Source: JBCCFW01 sp039029535 (GTDB taxonomy: Bacteria > Acidobacteriota > JBCCFW01). From it: a DNA stretch of 16,466 bases. Every line of letters starts with the position of its first letter. Positions within the stretch are counted from its first letter, which is position 1. Below the pieces are notes generated by a model. It was not told the DNA's origin and did no database searches. It saw only the letters and a program-made list of their open reading frames with translations. The stretch covers positions 1-16,466 of the forward strand of contig JBCCFW010000168.1 of assembly GCA_039029535.1 (NCBI GenBank), read 5' to 3'. A program made the translations under genes and the position numbers. Below are positions 7,501 through 13,295 of this stretch, one piece after another.

Positions 7501-8382
7501 GTCGGTGATCCAGTTGCCGAGACCACCGACGCCGTCGAGGACGACGTGAACTCGGGGGGTCCAGTGATCGCGGTCGTCGGCGGTCAGGGCGGCGAGAGCG
7601 GCGTCGACGCGACCACGGATCGCCGCTGCGTCACCGGCGGGATCGCCGCCGGCCGAGATGAAGAAGTAGTGGGCGTTGGGTGGTGACGTCAGCAGCATGT
7701 TGCGGATGTTGGAGTTCCACGTGAAGTTGCTGATGTCGTCACCGTCGTAGCGGTGGATGAAGACGTGGGAGTCGCAGCCGGTCCAGTTGTCCTGGAAGTT
7801 CCAGTTGCCGGCGTCGGTGCGGAGCGTGAAGTCGTCCGCGGTCTCCCAGAGCTGATAGCCGTAGGGTCCGGCCGACCAGGCGTTGAGGTAACGCGGGTCG
7901 CAGGCATCCGCACCGCAGGAGAAGCAGTCCGGCGCGACCTGGAAGCCACAGGCGCCCGTCCGGAAGCCACCCATCCACAGCAGCGTGAAGCTCAGCTCGA
8001 TGTCGGTGCCGCAGGCGACGGTGGAGTCGATCCGGACCATCAGCGCTTCGCCGGCGGTCGACTCGCTCATCGGAGCGATGTCCTCGTAGGCGAGGTTGCG
8101 AGTGACGATGCTGACGCCGGGAGTGAGGGCGTCCACCTGGATGACGAGGCCGGTGGCCGGCTCGTCGCCCACGTTCTCGAGGAGCAGCTCGAAGGTCAGC
8201 TCCTCGCCGGGATCCGCCTCGCCGTTGTCGGCCGAGGGTCCCGAGACCGTGCAGCTGTCGGTGAGCAACCGGCACTCGCGGAGCTCGACCAGGGACAGGG
8301 CGCTGGCGGGCGCAGCGGCGGAGAGGAGAGCGAGCGACCCGAGCAAGAGGGCCGGACCGAGGGGCGCGAAGTCGTGGCGCAT
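4540..8382 (-). CDS. Secreted PNGase F-like protein with 18 thrombospondin type 3 repeats
   Basis: This is a 1280-aa exported protein. The signal peptide is residues 1-28 (LLLGSLALLSAAAPASA). A CARDB/DUF11-like domain spans about 50-145, an unassigned region about 160-350, a PNGase F-like module about 365-650, TSP3 units 693-1170 and a tail domain 1171-1280. PNGase F cleaves N-linked glycans from asparagine. Its catalytic Asp60 corresponds to D407 (CEWD) and Glu206 to E536 (CAEFC). Its three disulfides correspond to C395/C404, C534/C538 and C564/C588. FGRWITPY and RGGWCAG also match. The third important acid, Glu118 (YTETW), is Q463 here (YYTQQ). The ATG at 8382 was chosen because CGGAG precedes it and a signal peptide follows; the frame stays open to 8520 but that extension looks non-coding. 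Activity is inferred from homology only. Confidence 0.88.
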   Translation of the reverse strand: MRHDFAPLGPALLLGSLALLSAAAPASALSLVELRECRLLTDSCTVSGPSADNGEADPGEELTFELLLENVGDEPATGLVIQVDALTPGVSIVTRNLAYEDIAPMSESTAGEALMVRIDSTVACGTDIELSFTLLWMGGFRTGACGFQVAPDCFSCGADACDPRYLNAWSAGPYGYQLWETADDFTLRTDAGNWNFQDNWTGCDSHVFIHRYDGDDISNFTWNSNIRNMLLTSPPNAHYFFISAGGDPAGDAAAIRGRVDAALAALTADDRDHWTPRVHVVLDGVGGLGNWITDMLVERAVRAWAIDPRQRVRQTGLLWRVGGPTDPQLSFLAHHPLYYNYEKERDRLLEAEAFLEIPVWTGDRLQGNNYIDVEFPPAEELATYDTMLFDLQMLCTDPWNTLSCEWDYLTNLYICDDDTGNCGQEFGRWITPYGRGGRWVTDMSAYLAHVSEGGRFHLRYYTQQAYFQDFRILLTNRDKGVRPVSAEYLYNGGGFNLNYNPNKPPKTIELPAWAERVELTALITGHGFGDAANCAEFCNHQHLFTLNGSEYWKEHPVAGTFDGCLEQIPSGVVPNQFGTWHFGRGGWCAGLDVPLWVADATAAARPGTNDVSYQGLFNGRDYEPMPGGGGGFGARIDNNSWAISYISTAEIDCNDGLDDDGDGAIDCEDQGCLVNPACFWCDDDGDFIRNELDNCRGLDNPTQVDTDGDGLGDACDNCISVANPGQGDEDGDGLGDACELADLDGDGILDGVDLCPGTSDPDQLDADADGIGDACDTCPMVVDVEQLDTDGDALGDACDNCPTVSNDDQADDDADGTGEACDNCAGLANADQADRDSDGDGDLCDNCVDVSNGGQNDNDGDGLGNACDNCRDAVNADQADRDSDGDGDLCDNCPDDADPTQRDDDGDGIGNACDTCMAGDPNADADTIPDACDNCPSADNEDQLDSDGDGVGDACDLCPVFDDQADNDRDGIGNACDNCISRGNADQLDEDGDLIGNACDNCLMVSNAGQEDVDGDGVGDVCDNCVDTRQWDQSDADADGLGDRCDNCVDVDNALQEDGDGDGVGDACDNCPMVANEHQQDVDADGTGDACVDGDGDGLTGAEEEAAGSNPNDPDTDDDGLDDGDEVLMGTDPHDPDTDGDGVGDADDVCPVTPDPGQEDIDTDGQGDACEPGARDVLLFLSLPAEDRLLARWSDAANALGHDLFAGDLATLRSGGTYVHDEVIACDLPVGANQREVTPLPDTTALQYYLLTVVLPDTDEHGVDSAGQARPRSAVAAPCR
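4873..6306 (-). repeat. Tandem coding repeat: 18 TSP3 units, mostly 69 bp
   Basis: The units follow the pattern DNC-x(6)-NxxQxDxDGDGxGDAC and are mostly 23 residues. Units 10 and 12 are shorter. Acidic insertions follow units 2 and 17, the latter containing two DPDTDxDGxxD segments of the bacterial TSP3 type. TSP3 repeats bind calcium and form a rigid stalk. The 58-bp stretches at 5704-5761 and 5842-5899 differ at only two positions, 138 bp apart, which points to recent internal duplication. The array is likely to vary in copy number between strains. Confidence 0.92.
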
Positions 8383-8687
8383 GGCGAGCTCCGGGCCTCC
8401 GGTCCCGCCGCTGGCACTGGCTGATCGGCAGGTTCCCCCCGGAGGCGGACGTCGATCGTGAGATCCCCGTGAGCTTCGCACAAGTCGAAGTGGTTCGCGG
8501 TCCGCGCAGCGGTGCTCCAACGGTGCTCTCCCGGTGCCGGGTCGAAGTGCCTCGATTCTTCGGAAAGGGCTCCTGAGGGGGGTTAGCGGCCCAGGTTCGC
8601 CGGAATCGACCGCAACGGTGCTCGAAATCGCGTTCTAGTCAGCAGTAGAGAGTCCTGGGCACGAGAGCCCATACGGAGGAAAACGTG
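8383..8687. other. Divergent intergenic region upstream of the PNGase-like and 47-aa peptide genes
   Basis: This 305-bp region separates two divergent genes. It contains copy 2 of the 27-nt repeat (8408-8434). It also holds two exact copies of CAACGGTGCTC (8518-8528 and 8613-8623), with a further GGTGCTC at 8511-8517. I found no convincing -35/-10 pair. TAGAGA at 8646-8651 is a possible -10 for the small gene. Confidence 0.5.
8408..8434. repeat. Copy 2 of a 27-nt intergenic repeat
   Basis: It matches 4258-4284 at 23 of 27 positions. It lies 25 nt upstream of the PNGase-like start codon on the minus strand, where its core reads CCTGCCGATCAGCCAG. A third, shorter relative (CCTGCCGATGAGCCAG, minus strand, 4550-4535) spans the start codon of the 68-aa membrane protein. 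Confidence 0.5.
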
Positions 8688-8831
8688 ATGTTCGGTATCG
8701 ATCTCTTGCTGGCCTTCCTGCTTCTCATCGCTTCCGAGCCCGCCGAGGCGGCGCCCGAGAAGATCGCCGAGCCCATCGTCGAAGAGCTTCCCGAGAACGG
8801 ACGCTACGACTGGGACTGGGACGACCAGTAG
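8688..8831 (+). CDS. 47-aa secreted peptide, acidic and tryptophan-rich C-terminus
   Basis: This is a short gene with strong translation signals: GGAGGA at 8675-8680 lies 7 nt before the ATG. The first ~21 residues form a signal-peptide-like segment (FGIDLLLAFLLLIASEPAEA) with a plausible cleavage after AEA. The remaining ~26 residues are acidic with prolines and end in RYDWDWDDQ. A GTG immediately before the ATG (8685) is in frame but sits too close to the Shine-Dalgarno. I recognise no family. The basic-residue content before the hydrophobic stretch is low for a classical signal peptide, so it could also be a small N-terminally anchored membrane peptide. It is divergent from the PNGase-like gene and convergent with the duplicated regulator gene. 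Confidence 0.65.
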   Translation: MFGIDLLLAFLLLIASEPAEAAPEKIAEPIVEELPENGRYDWDWDDQ

Positions 8832-8917
8832 TGCCCATCGTCGGACTCGGGCGGCCCGTGGGCGCGTCACGAGAACGGCAGTGTTGCAGGTGCCCCCTCG
8901 GCGGGGAGGAGGCAGCT

Positions 8918-8933
8918 CCGGTCCGAGGACCGG
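8918..8933. terminator. Candidate terminator hairpin between convergent genes
   Basis: CCGGTCC and GGACCGG form a perfect palindrome with two central bases (a 6-bp stem and CGAG loop in RNA). On the plus strand it is followed by GTCGATTT, a weak T-run. It lies in the 109-nt gap between the 47-aa peptide gene and the stop of the HTH regulator, so it may end transcription of the peptide gene or of both. Confidence 0.4.
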
Positions 8934-8940
8934 GTCGATT

Positions 8941-10740
8941 TCAGTCCAAGACCCAGCCGATGCCGTAGGTGAAGCCAATGAGCGGACGTTCCACCACGAG
9001 CGTGGCGTCTCGCTTGCCGAGCTTGAACCGATGACGGCCTCGATGGTGACGTTCGATGATGGGCACCAGCTCGGTGCCTGGCGGCTGCGTGGAGGGAATG
9101 GCCGTGGCGAAGATGCTCGTCGGCATCATCCCGGAGGGAAAGCGGATGGTGACGTGGAGCCGCTCGAGTGGTCTCAGAACTGGATGGGAGGAGCCGCTCG
9201 CCTTCGACTTGCCTCGAAGGCTGAAGCTCCCTGGAGGGAGAGTGCGGCGAGTCTCCTGAGTGAGACCGCGGCGGGAGAGGGCGCCCGGGATGGTGAGCTG
9301 ATGAATGGTGTTGCCATCCCGGCGTCCGACCTCCTTCATCTTCATGGCCTCGACGTCGTCCTCGTTCTCGGTGTCGATCGAGTCGATGCCGGTGCGCATG
9401 CTGATGAGGGAGTTCGGCAGACCCATCAACAGGCGGAGGTCGTCGGCAGGCTCGCCGAGGCTTCTCATGTTGGCGAAGGTCTCCTTCCAGTCGGCTGAGC
9501 CGTCGGCTTCGATGACGATCTCACGGTGGCACTCGCCGATCACGAAGCGGTAGAGGGCCAGCATGAGCTCCCAGACCTGATCGAACGAGCAGGGCTGGGT
9601 GCGTCCGGGTGAGGGAAGGAGTTGCTGAGGAGCCGTGGAGGGAGTGGCTTCCAGCAAGCGCCGGAGGGTCGAGGCTCGCGGGTCACGACCGTGCTCCATC
9701 TCGAAGACGGTGGCCGACGACACCTTCATTCGACGGGCGAGCTCACGGACCGACAGGCCTTCCCGCGACCGCGCGGCCTTGATGGCCTTCGCCATGTCCG
9801 CGGTCGCTGGACCCGGCCGGAGCAAGGGACGTCCCTTGCCCTCGCCGCTGCGTCGGAAGAACAGACGGTAGGCGCAGCAGATGAGGGGCTTGCCGACGGT
9901 GAGGGCGACCTCTCGCGAGTTGGGACGATGGGCCGGACCACCGTTCCAGGGGTGGAGCTCCTCGAAGCAGCTCTCGTCGGCCGAGCGCGGCTGGAGGGCC
10001 AGGGGCCAGGCGTGCGCGAAGGCCTCGGTCACGCGTGAGCGAGTGGAGGGCTTGATGACCAGCTCGAGTTCTTCGATCGGGTAGCGGACGGCCAGCGTCA
10101 GCTCCTGGTGAGCACAGTTCTGAAGCCGAGGGTGGAGGGCGGGTAGCTCGGCGCTCTTCTCCCGTCGCTGGTAGGTGATCCCGTCCTCGACGAGGCACTT
10201 CCCGATCGTGAAGCGGTGCTCGATCGAGCCGTCCTTGAGCTTGACGGTCCGACCGGTCTTCGGGAGCTTGAGCTGACGCGCCTGGGTCTTCGTGCCCAGG
10301 AAGGCGACGTGCATCAAGTCGTAGGCGCCGTCCTCTTGGTGAGCGGCGTCGGCGTTGAAGCGCAGGCCCTCGACGGTCAGCTCCGAGCGGCAGGTCCCGT
10401 CGGCGAGGAAGCTCAGCTCGTAACGGACACGACGAGCGCGGAAGCCGAAGCTCGCCGCGTGAAAGGCCCAGAGCGAGTGCGTCGCGGGCGGATGCACGAC
10501 GCGCTCGTCACTGGGAGGGAGCAGCTCGTCCGCCCGCAGGCCCGGCACGGCGTCGAGGTAGGCCATGAGGGTGGAGGCGCGGGGGTCGCGACCCTTCTCG
10601 ACGGCCGAGATGGTCGCGAAGGCGATGCCGATGCGCTCGGCGAACTCACGCAGCGACTCGCCGAAGTGCGAGCGGGCCGAACGCAGCTCCGCCGCCAGGG
10701 CTTTCGCGGCGGGGTCGGAGCTGGCTTTCTTGCGTGGCAT
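8941..10740 (-). CDS. Tandem-duplicated XRE-family transcription regulator
   Basis: This 599-aa protein is built of two homologous halves offset by 301 residues. Half 1 has an XRE/Cro-type helix-turn-helix at about 14-74 (LREFAERIGIAFATISAVEKG) and a beta-rich domain at about 89-296. Half 2 has a second helix-turn-helix at about 314-375 (VRELARRMKVSSATVFEMEHG) and a beta-rich domain at about 390-597. GRDPRASTL is identical in both halves (50-58 and 351-359). LTLAVRYP aligns with LHVTIRFP, and LTVGKPLICCAYRL with LVVERPLIGFTYGI. It probably binds DNA in the cytoplasm as a covalent pseudo-dimer (inference). The beta-rich domain is unassigned and may sense a ligand. The ATG at 10740 follows GGAAGA. 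An inverted repeat at 10768-10787 lies 28 nt upstream, consistent with autoregulation. Two tandem XRE-plus-sensor units in one chain is unusual. Confidence 0.85.
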   Translation of the reverse strand: MPRKKASSDPAAKALAAELRSARSHFGESLREFAERIGIAFATISAVEKGRDPRASTLMAYLDAVPGLRADELLPPSDERVVHPPATHSLWAFHAASFGFRARRVRYELSFLADGTCRSELTVEGLRFNADAAHQEDGAYDLMHVAFLGTKTQARQLKLPKTGRTVKLKDGSIEHRFTIGKCLVEDGITYQRREKSAELPALHPRLQNCAHQELTLAVRYPIEELELVIKPSTRSRVTEAFAHAWPLALQPRSADESCFEELHPWNGGPAHRPNSREVALTVGKPLICCAYRLFFRRSGEGKGRPLLRPGPATADMAKAIKAARSREGLSVRELARRMKVSSATVFEMEHGRDPRASTLRRLLEATPSTAPQQLLPSPGRTQPCSFDQVWELMLALYRFVIGECHREIVIEADGSADWKETFANMRSLGEPADDLRLLMGLPNSLISMRTGIDSIDTENEDDVEAMKMKEVGRRDGNTIHQLTIPGALSRRGLTQETRRTLPPGSFSLRGKSKASGSSHPVLRPLERLHVTIRFPSGMMPTSIFATAIPSTQPPGTELVPIIERHHRGRHRFKLGKRDATLVVERPLIGFTYGIGWVLD

Positions 10741-10767
10741 CGGCTCTTCCGGTGCTCTCGAGACACC

Positions 10768-10787
10768 GCGCGGACTCTACTCCGCGC
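10768..10787. promoter_or_regulatory. Inverted repeat and possible -10 upstream of the duplicated HTH regulator
   Basis: The arms GCGCGGA (10768-10774) and TCCGCGC (10781-10787) are perfect complements around a 6-nt centre. On the minus strand the centre overlaps TAGAGT (10779-10774), a -10-like hexamer 33 nt upstream of the ATG. A dimeric or pseudo-dimeric repressor bound here would block that promoter. I see no good -35 box, and the assignment is inference. Confidence 0.4.
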
Positions 10788-10803
10788 CCCGGCACGGGGG
10801 AAA

Positions 10804-10840
10804 GGGTCGGGACGATCGACTGACGCGTCCCGGAGGACCC
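10804..10840 (-). terminator. Candidate terminator of the M1 peptidase gene
   Basis: On the minus strand GGGTC-CTCC-GGGACG pairs with CGTCCC-GACCC across an 11-nt loop (11 pairs, one 4-nt bulge). It starts 10 nt after the peptidase stop codon and is followed by CTTTCCCCC, a pyrimidine run with three Ts. Strong stem, poor T-tract. Confidence 0.45.
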
Positions 10841-10850
10841 GGCTGCCACA

Positions 10851-13097
10851 TCAGGGGCAGGGGTCCGCCAGCCGTCCTCGCTCGCTGTCCGGCCACGGGC
10901 AGCCGTTCCACGGGAAGACGAGGTAGTAGAGGTTCTCGTCGAGCAGGTCACGCGGGTCACTGAGCTCGGTGGCGGGCTCGATCACCTCACTGCGCACGCA
11001 GCGGAGACGGCGCAGGTCGCGATCGAAGCGGAGCTGGTCGAGGCTGCCGACGGCGACGTTGGCCGTGATGCCGGGGTCGTCGGGCAGGACCTTGGTGAGG
11101 GTCACGCCGCCGGGGATGCGGGCGACGCGCAGGTCGGCATCGGCGGTCGGCCCCTGCCAGCGCGAGGGATCGGCCGGTGCGCAGTCCAGCTCGTTGACCA
11201 CGCCGTCCTCGTCGAAGTCGAGGTCGTCCTGACAGGCGTCCGGAACGCCATCGCGATCGCTGTCGGTCTGGTCCGGGTCCGGGACGTCCGGGCAGGGGTC
11301 GACCTCGTCGGGCCAGCCGTCATCGTCGCGGTCGATGTCGACCAGGGAGACACGCTTCAGGATCCAGCTCAGGGGATCCCAGGTGATGCTGATCGGCTCG
11401 AAGTCGACCAGGAGCCAGTAGTCGGCCTGCTCTTCGTCGTTCATGAAGACGACGTCCACGCGCTGACCGTCGGCGCCAGCCACCGAGACATGGACCGGCA
11501 TCACGTAGAGGCCGTCTTGGAGCTGGTCGACCTCGAGCTGGACCAGGTGTCCGCCGCCGACGACCTCGCGGCTCGTCCAGCCGAAGAGGTAGTGGGGGCG
11601 GTCGGTCCGCTCCAGCCACTGGGGGAAGAACCACTCGTCGAGACTCCGACCGTCGTGTGACCAGCCGCGAGCCGTGGCGAGCTCGACGAAGCTACGGCTG
11701 TCGACGTTGCCACCGCCGTGGGCGGCGCGGAGGTCGCCGAAGACCTCGAGCAAGGGGCCGACGGGCGCCTCGGCGCTGCGTGAGCCGGCGGGGTTCTGTG
11801 CCAGCACGAAGCGCAGCATGTGGAGGAGCCAGGCGCCCTTCCAGTAGACCGTGTCGCTGCGGTAGTCCTCGGGGCTCGTCAGCGAGCCGGCGAACTCGAC
11901 CGAGGGGGCGACGTCCAGGGTGGTCATCAGGCTGCGGTACGCGTTGGCGCCGTTGACCCTCTCCTCCCAGAGCAGCTCGCAGTAGGTCGCGAAGCCCTCC
12001 TTGAGCCAGTTGTCCTGCCAGGTCGACGGGGTGACGTGGTTGCCCCACCACTGGTGGGAGAGCTCGTGGACGACCAGGAAGTCGAAGCCCGACTGTGCGA
12101 ACGGCACCGGGAAGGACGTGATGGTCGGATGCTCGAAGGCCAGCAGCGAGGTCACCATCGCGTGGCCGTACTTCTCGTCGGCGTAGGGGTACTCCCCGAA
12201 GAGCTCGGAGAAGAAGTCGAGAGCGTCGGGCAGCGTCTCTTCCCAGGCGATGAGGGCCGTGGTGATGTCGCGACCGAGCAGCCAGTGCTTGATCGGCACG
12301 GTCGGGCCGCCGGGCACGGGGTGCTCGAAGGCGATCTCCTCGTAGTCGGCCACCGCGATCGACATCATGTAAGTCGAGATGGGGTGGGCCTCGTGCCAGG
12401 TCGTTCGGGCCATGCCATCGAGGAGACCGTCTTCACGACGGACCTGGTTGCCGTTGCTGACGACGACGAGATCCTCGGGCGCGGTCACCGTCACCGTCAT
12501 GAGGGCCTTGTCGTCGGGGCGGTCCTTGCACGGCCACCAGCCGCGGGCGAGCTCGAACTCCGAGGTCGAGTAGATCACCGGCGAGCCGAGGTACTGCTGG
12601 AAGTGGAGGGCGTCCTCGTGCGGCGTGCCCTCGTAGGCGACCACCACCGAAGCGGGCTCACCGCTGAGGAAGACCGGCTCGGCGAGCTCGATGCGGAGGA
12701 GGTCGTCGACGTGCGTGAAGCCGGCGATCCCCATGCCGCCGAGACCCTCGACCTCGGTGACCTGCAGGTCGGCGTCGAGGTCGAGCACGAGCTCGTCGAC
12801 CCGGAAGACGCCCATCGCCGGCCGGAAGGTCACCACGCAGGTGCCGGCGATCGTCTTGGCCTCGATGCCGAGGGTGATGTCGAGGTCGTACTCGAGAACG
12901 TCGATCGCCTCCTTCTTCAGGAGTGACGGATTCGAGCCCTGGGGCGGCGTGGCGGGGGTGGGGATGTCGAGACCGAAGACCTGGCGACGCACCTTCGCCG
13001 GATCGACCGGCGGGAGGTCGGTGTGCGCCAGCACTGGCTCGTTCGAGATCGTCGTCGCCAGGAGGCCGAGGACGATCGTCGCGACTCTTCGGATCAA
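10851..13097 (-). CDS. Secreted M1-family zinc metallopeptidase with TSP3 segment and C-terminal domain
   Basis: This is a 748-aa exported peptidase. The signal peptide is residues 1-24 (ATIVLGLLATTISNEPVLA). M1 enzymes remove N-terminal residues using one zinc ion. The zinc site HELSH is at 344-348 with E367 in NWLKEGFATY, the classical HExxH-x18-E spacing. Y418 in DTVYWKGA is the expected transition-state tyrosine. The substrate motif, usually GAMEN, reads LAFEH at 319-323 and keeps the glutamate. Residues about 590-650 hold TSP3-like calcium motifs (DRDDDGWPDEVDPC, DSDRDGVPDAC). The last ~95 residues resemble the tail of the PNGase-like protein (GSLDQLR, YYLVFPWNGC, final PC). The start is TTG with AGGG 7 nt upstream; the only evidence for it is that spacing and the signal peptide. 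It probably degrades external protein for uptake. Confidence 0.9.
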   Translation of the reverse strand: MIRRVATIVLGLLATTISNEPVLAHTDLPPVDPAKVRRQVFGLDIPTPATPPQGSNPSLLKKEAIDVLEYDLDITLGIEAKTIAGTCVVTFRPAMGVFRVDELVLDLDADLQVTEVEGLGGMGIAGFTHVDDLLRIELAEPVFLSGEPASVVVAYEGTPHEDALHFQQYLGSPVIYSTSEFELARGWWPCKDRPDDKALMTVTVTAPEDLVVVSNGNQVRREDGLLDGMARTTWHEAHPISTYMMSIAVADYEEIAFEHPVPGGPTVPIKHWLLGRDITTALIAWEETLPDALDFFSELFGEYPYADEKYGHAMVTSLLAFEHPTITSFPVPFAQSGFDFLVVHELSHQWWGNHVTPSTWQDNWLKEGFATYCELLWEERVNGANAYRSLMTTLDVAPSVEFAGSLTSPEDYRSDTVYWKGAWLLHMLRFVLAQNPAGSRSAEAPVGPLLEVFGDLRAAHGGGNVDSRSFVELATARGWSHDGRSLDEWFFPQWLERTDRPHYLFGWTSREVVGGGHLVQLEVDQLQDGLYVMPVHVSVAGADGQRVDVVFMNDEEQADYWLLVDFEPISITWDPLSWILKRVSLVDIDRDDDGWPDEVDPCPDVPDPDQTDSDRDGVPDACQDDLDFDEDGVVNELDCAPADPSRWQGPTADADLRVARIPGGVTLTKVLPDDPGITANVAVGSLDQLRFDRDLRRLRCVRSEVIEPATELSDPRDLLDENLYYLVFPWNGCPWPDSERGRLADPCP

Positions 13098-13243
13098 CGT
13101 CTTGCCCTGAAAAAGACGGGGCCGCTTCGGATTCGCGTCAGCCGGAATGTAGAACGGACGGAGGAGGAGGGCCAGGGGTCCACCACTCCTGTTACGGGGT
13201 CAGCACCTCCAATCTGGGGCGATCTGACTCGCTCGGAGTGGAT

Positions 13244-13264
13244 GACGGCCCGGAGGGCCCCGTC
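13244..13264 (+). other. Hairpin in the leader of the dienoyl-CoA reductase gene
   Basis: GACGGCCC pairs with GGG-CC-CCGTC (8 pairs, 2-nt bulge, GGA loop). It is followed by TTGTCATG and lies 31 nt before the start codon. It may be a terminator-like or leader structure. The rest of the 198-nt divergent gap to the peptidase gene shows no clear promoter. Confidence 0.3.
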
Positions 13265-13295
13265 TTGTCATGATCTCGGCGGAAGCGAGGTGTGG

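Noticed and set aside
4510..7686. A 1058-codon open frame on the plus strand across the TSP3 region
   Set aside because: It is the antisense of the Asp/Gly/Cys-rich repeats, giving endless Val/Ala/Gly/Asp (VGVGVGVVGV-type) sequence. The minus-strand frame has a signal peptide, an enzyme module and a recognised repeat family.
8583..8978. A 131-codon minus-strand frame opposite the 47-aa peptide gene
   Set aside because: It is Arg-rich with no ribosome binding site. The plus-strand peptide has an excellent Shine-Dalgarno and a signal-like leader.
11820..12926. A 368-codon plus-strand frame
   Set aside because: It is antisense to the M1 peptidase, including its zinc-binding site.
13265..13270. 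TTGTCA as a -35 box for the reductase gene
   Set aside because: A -10 at normal spacing would fall on the ribosome binding site and start codon, leaving no leader, and no TATAAT-like hexamer is there.
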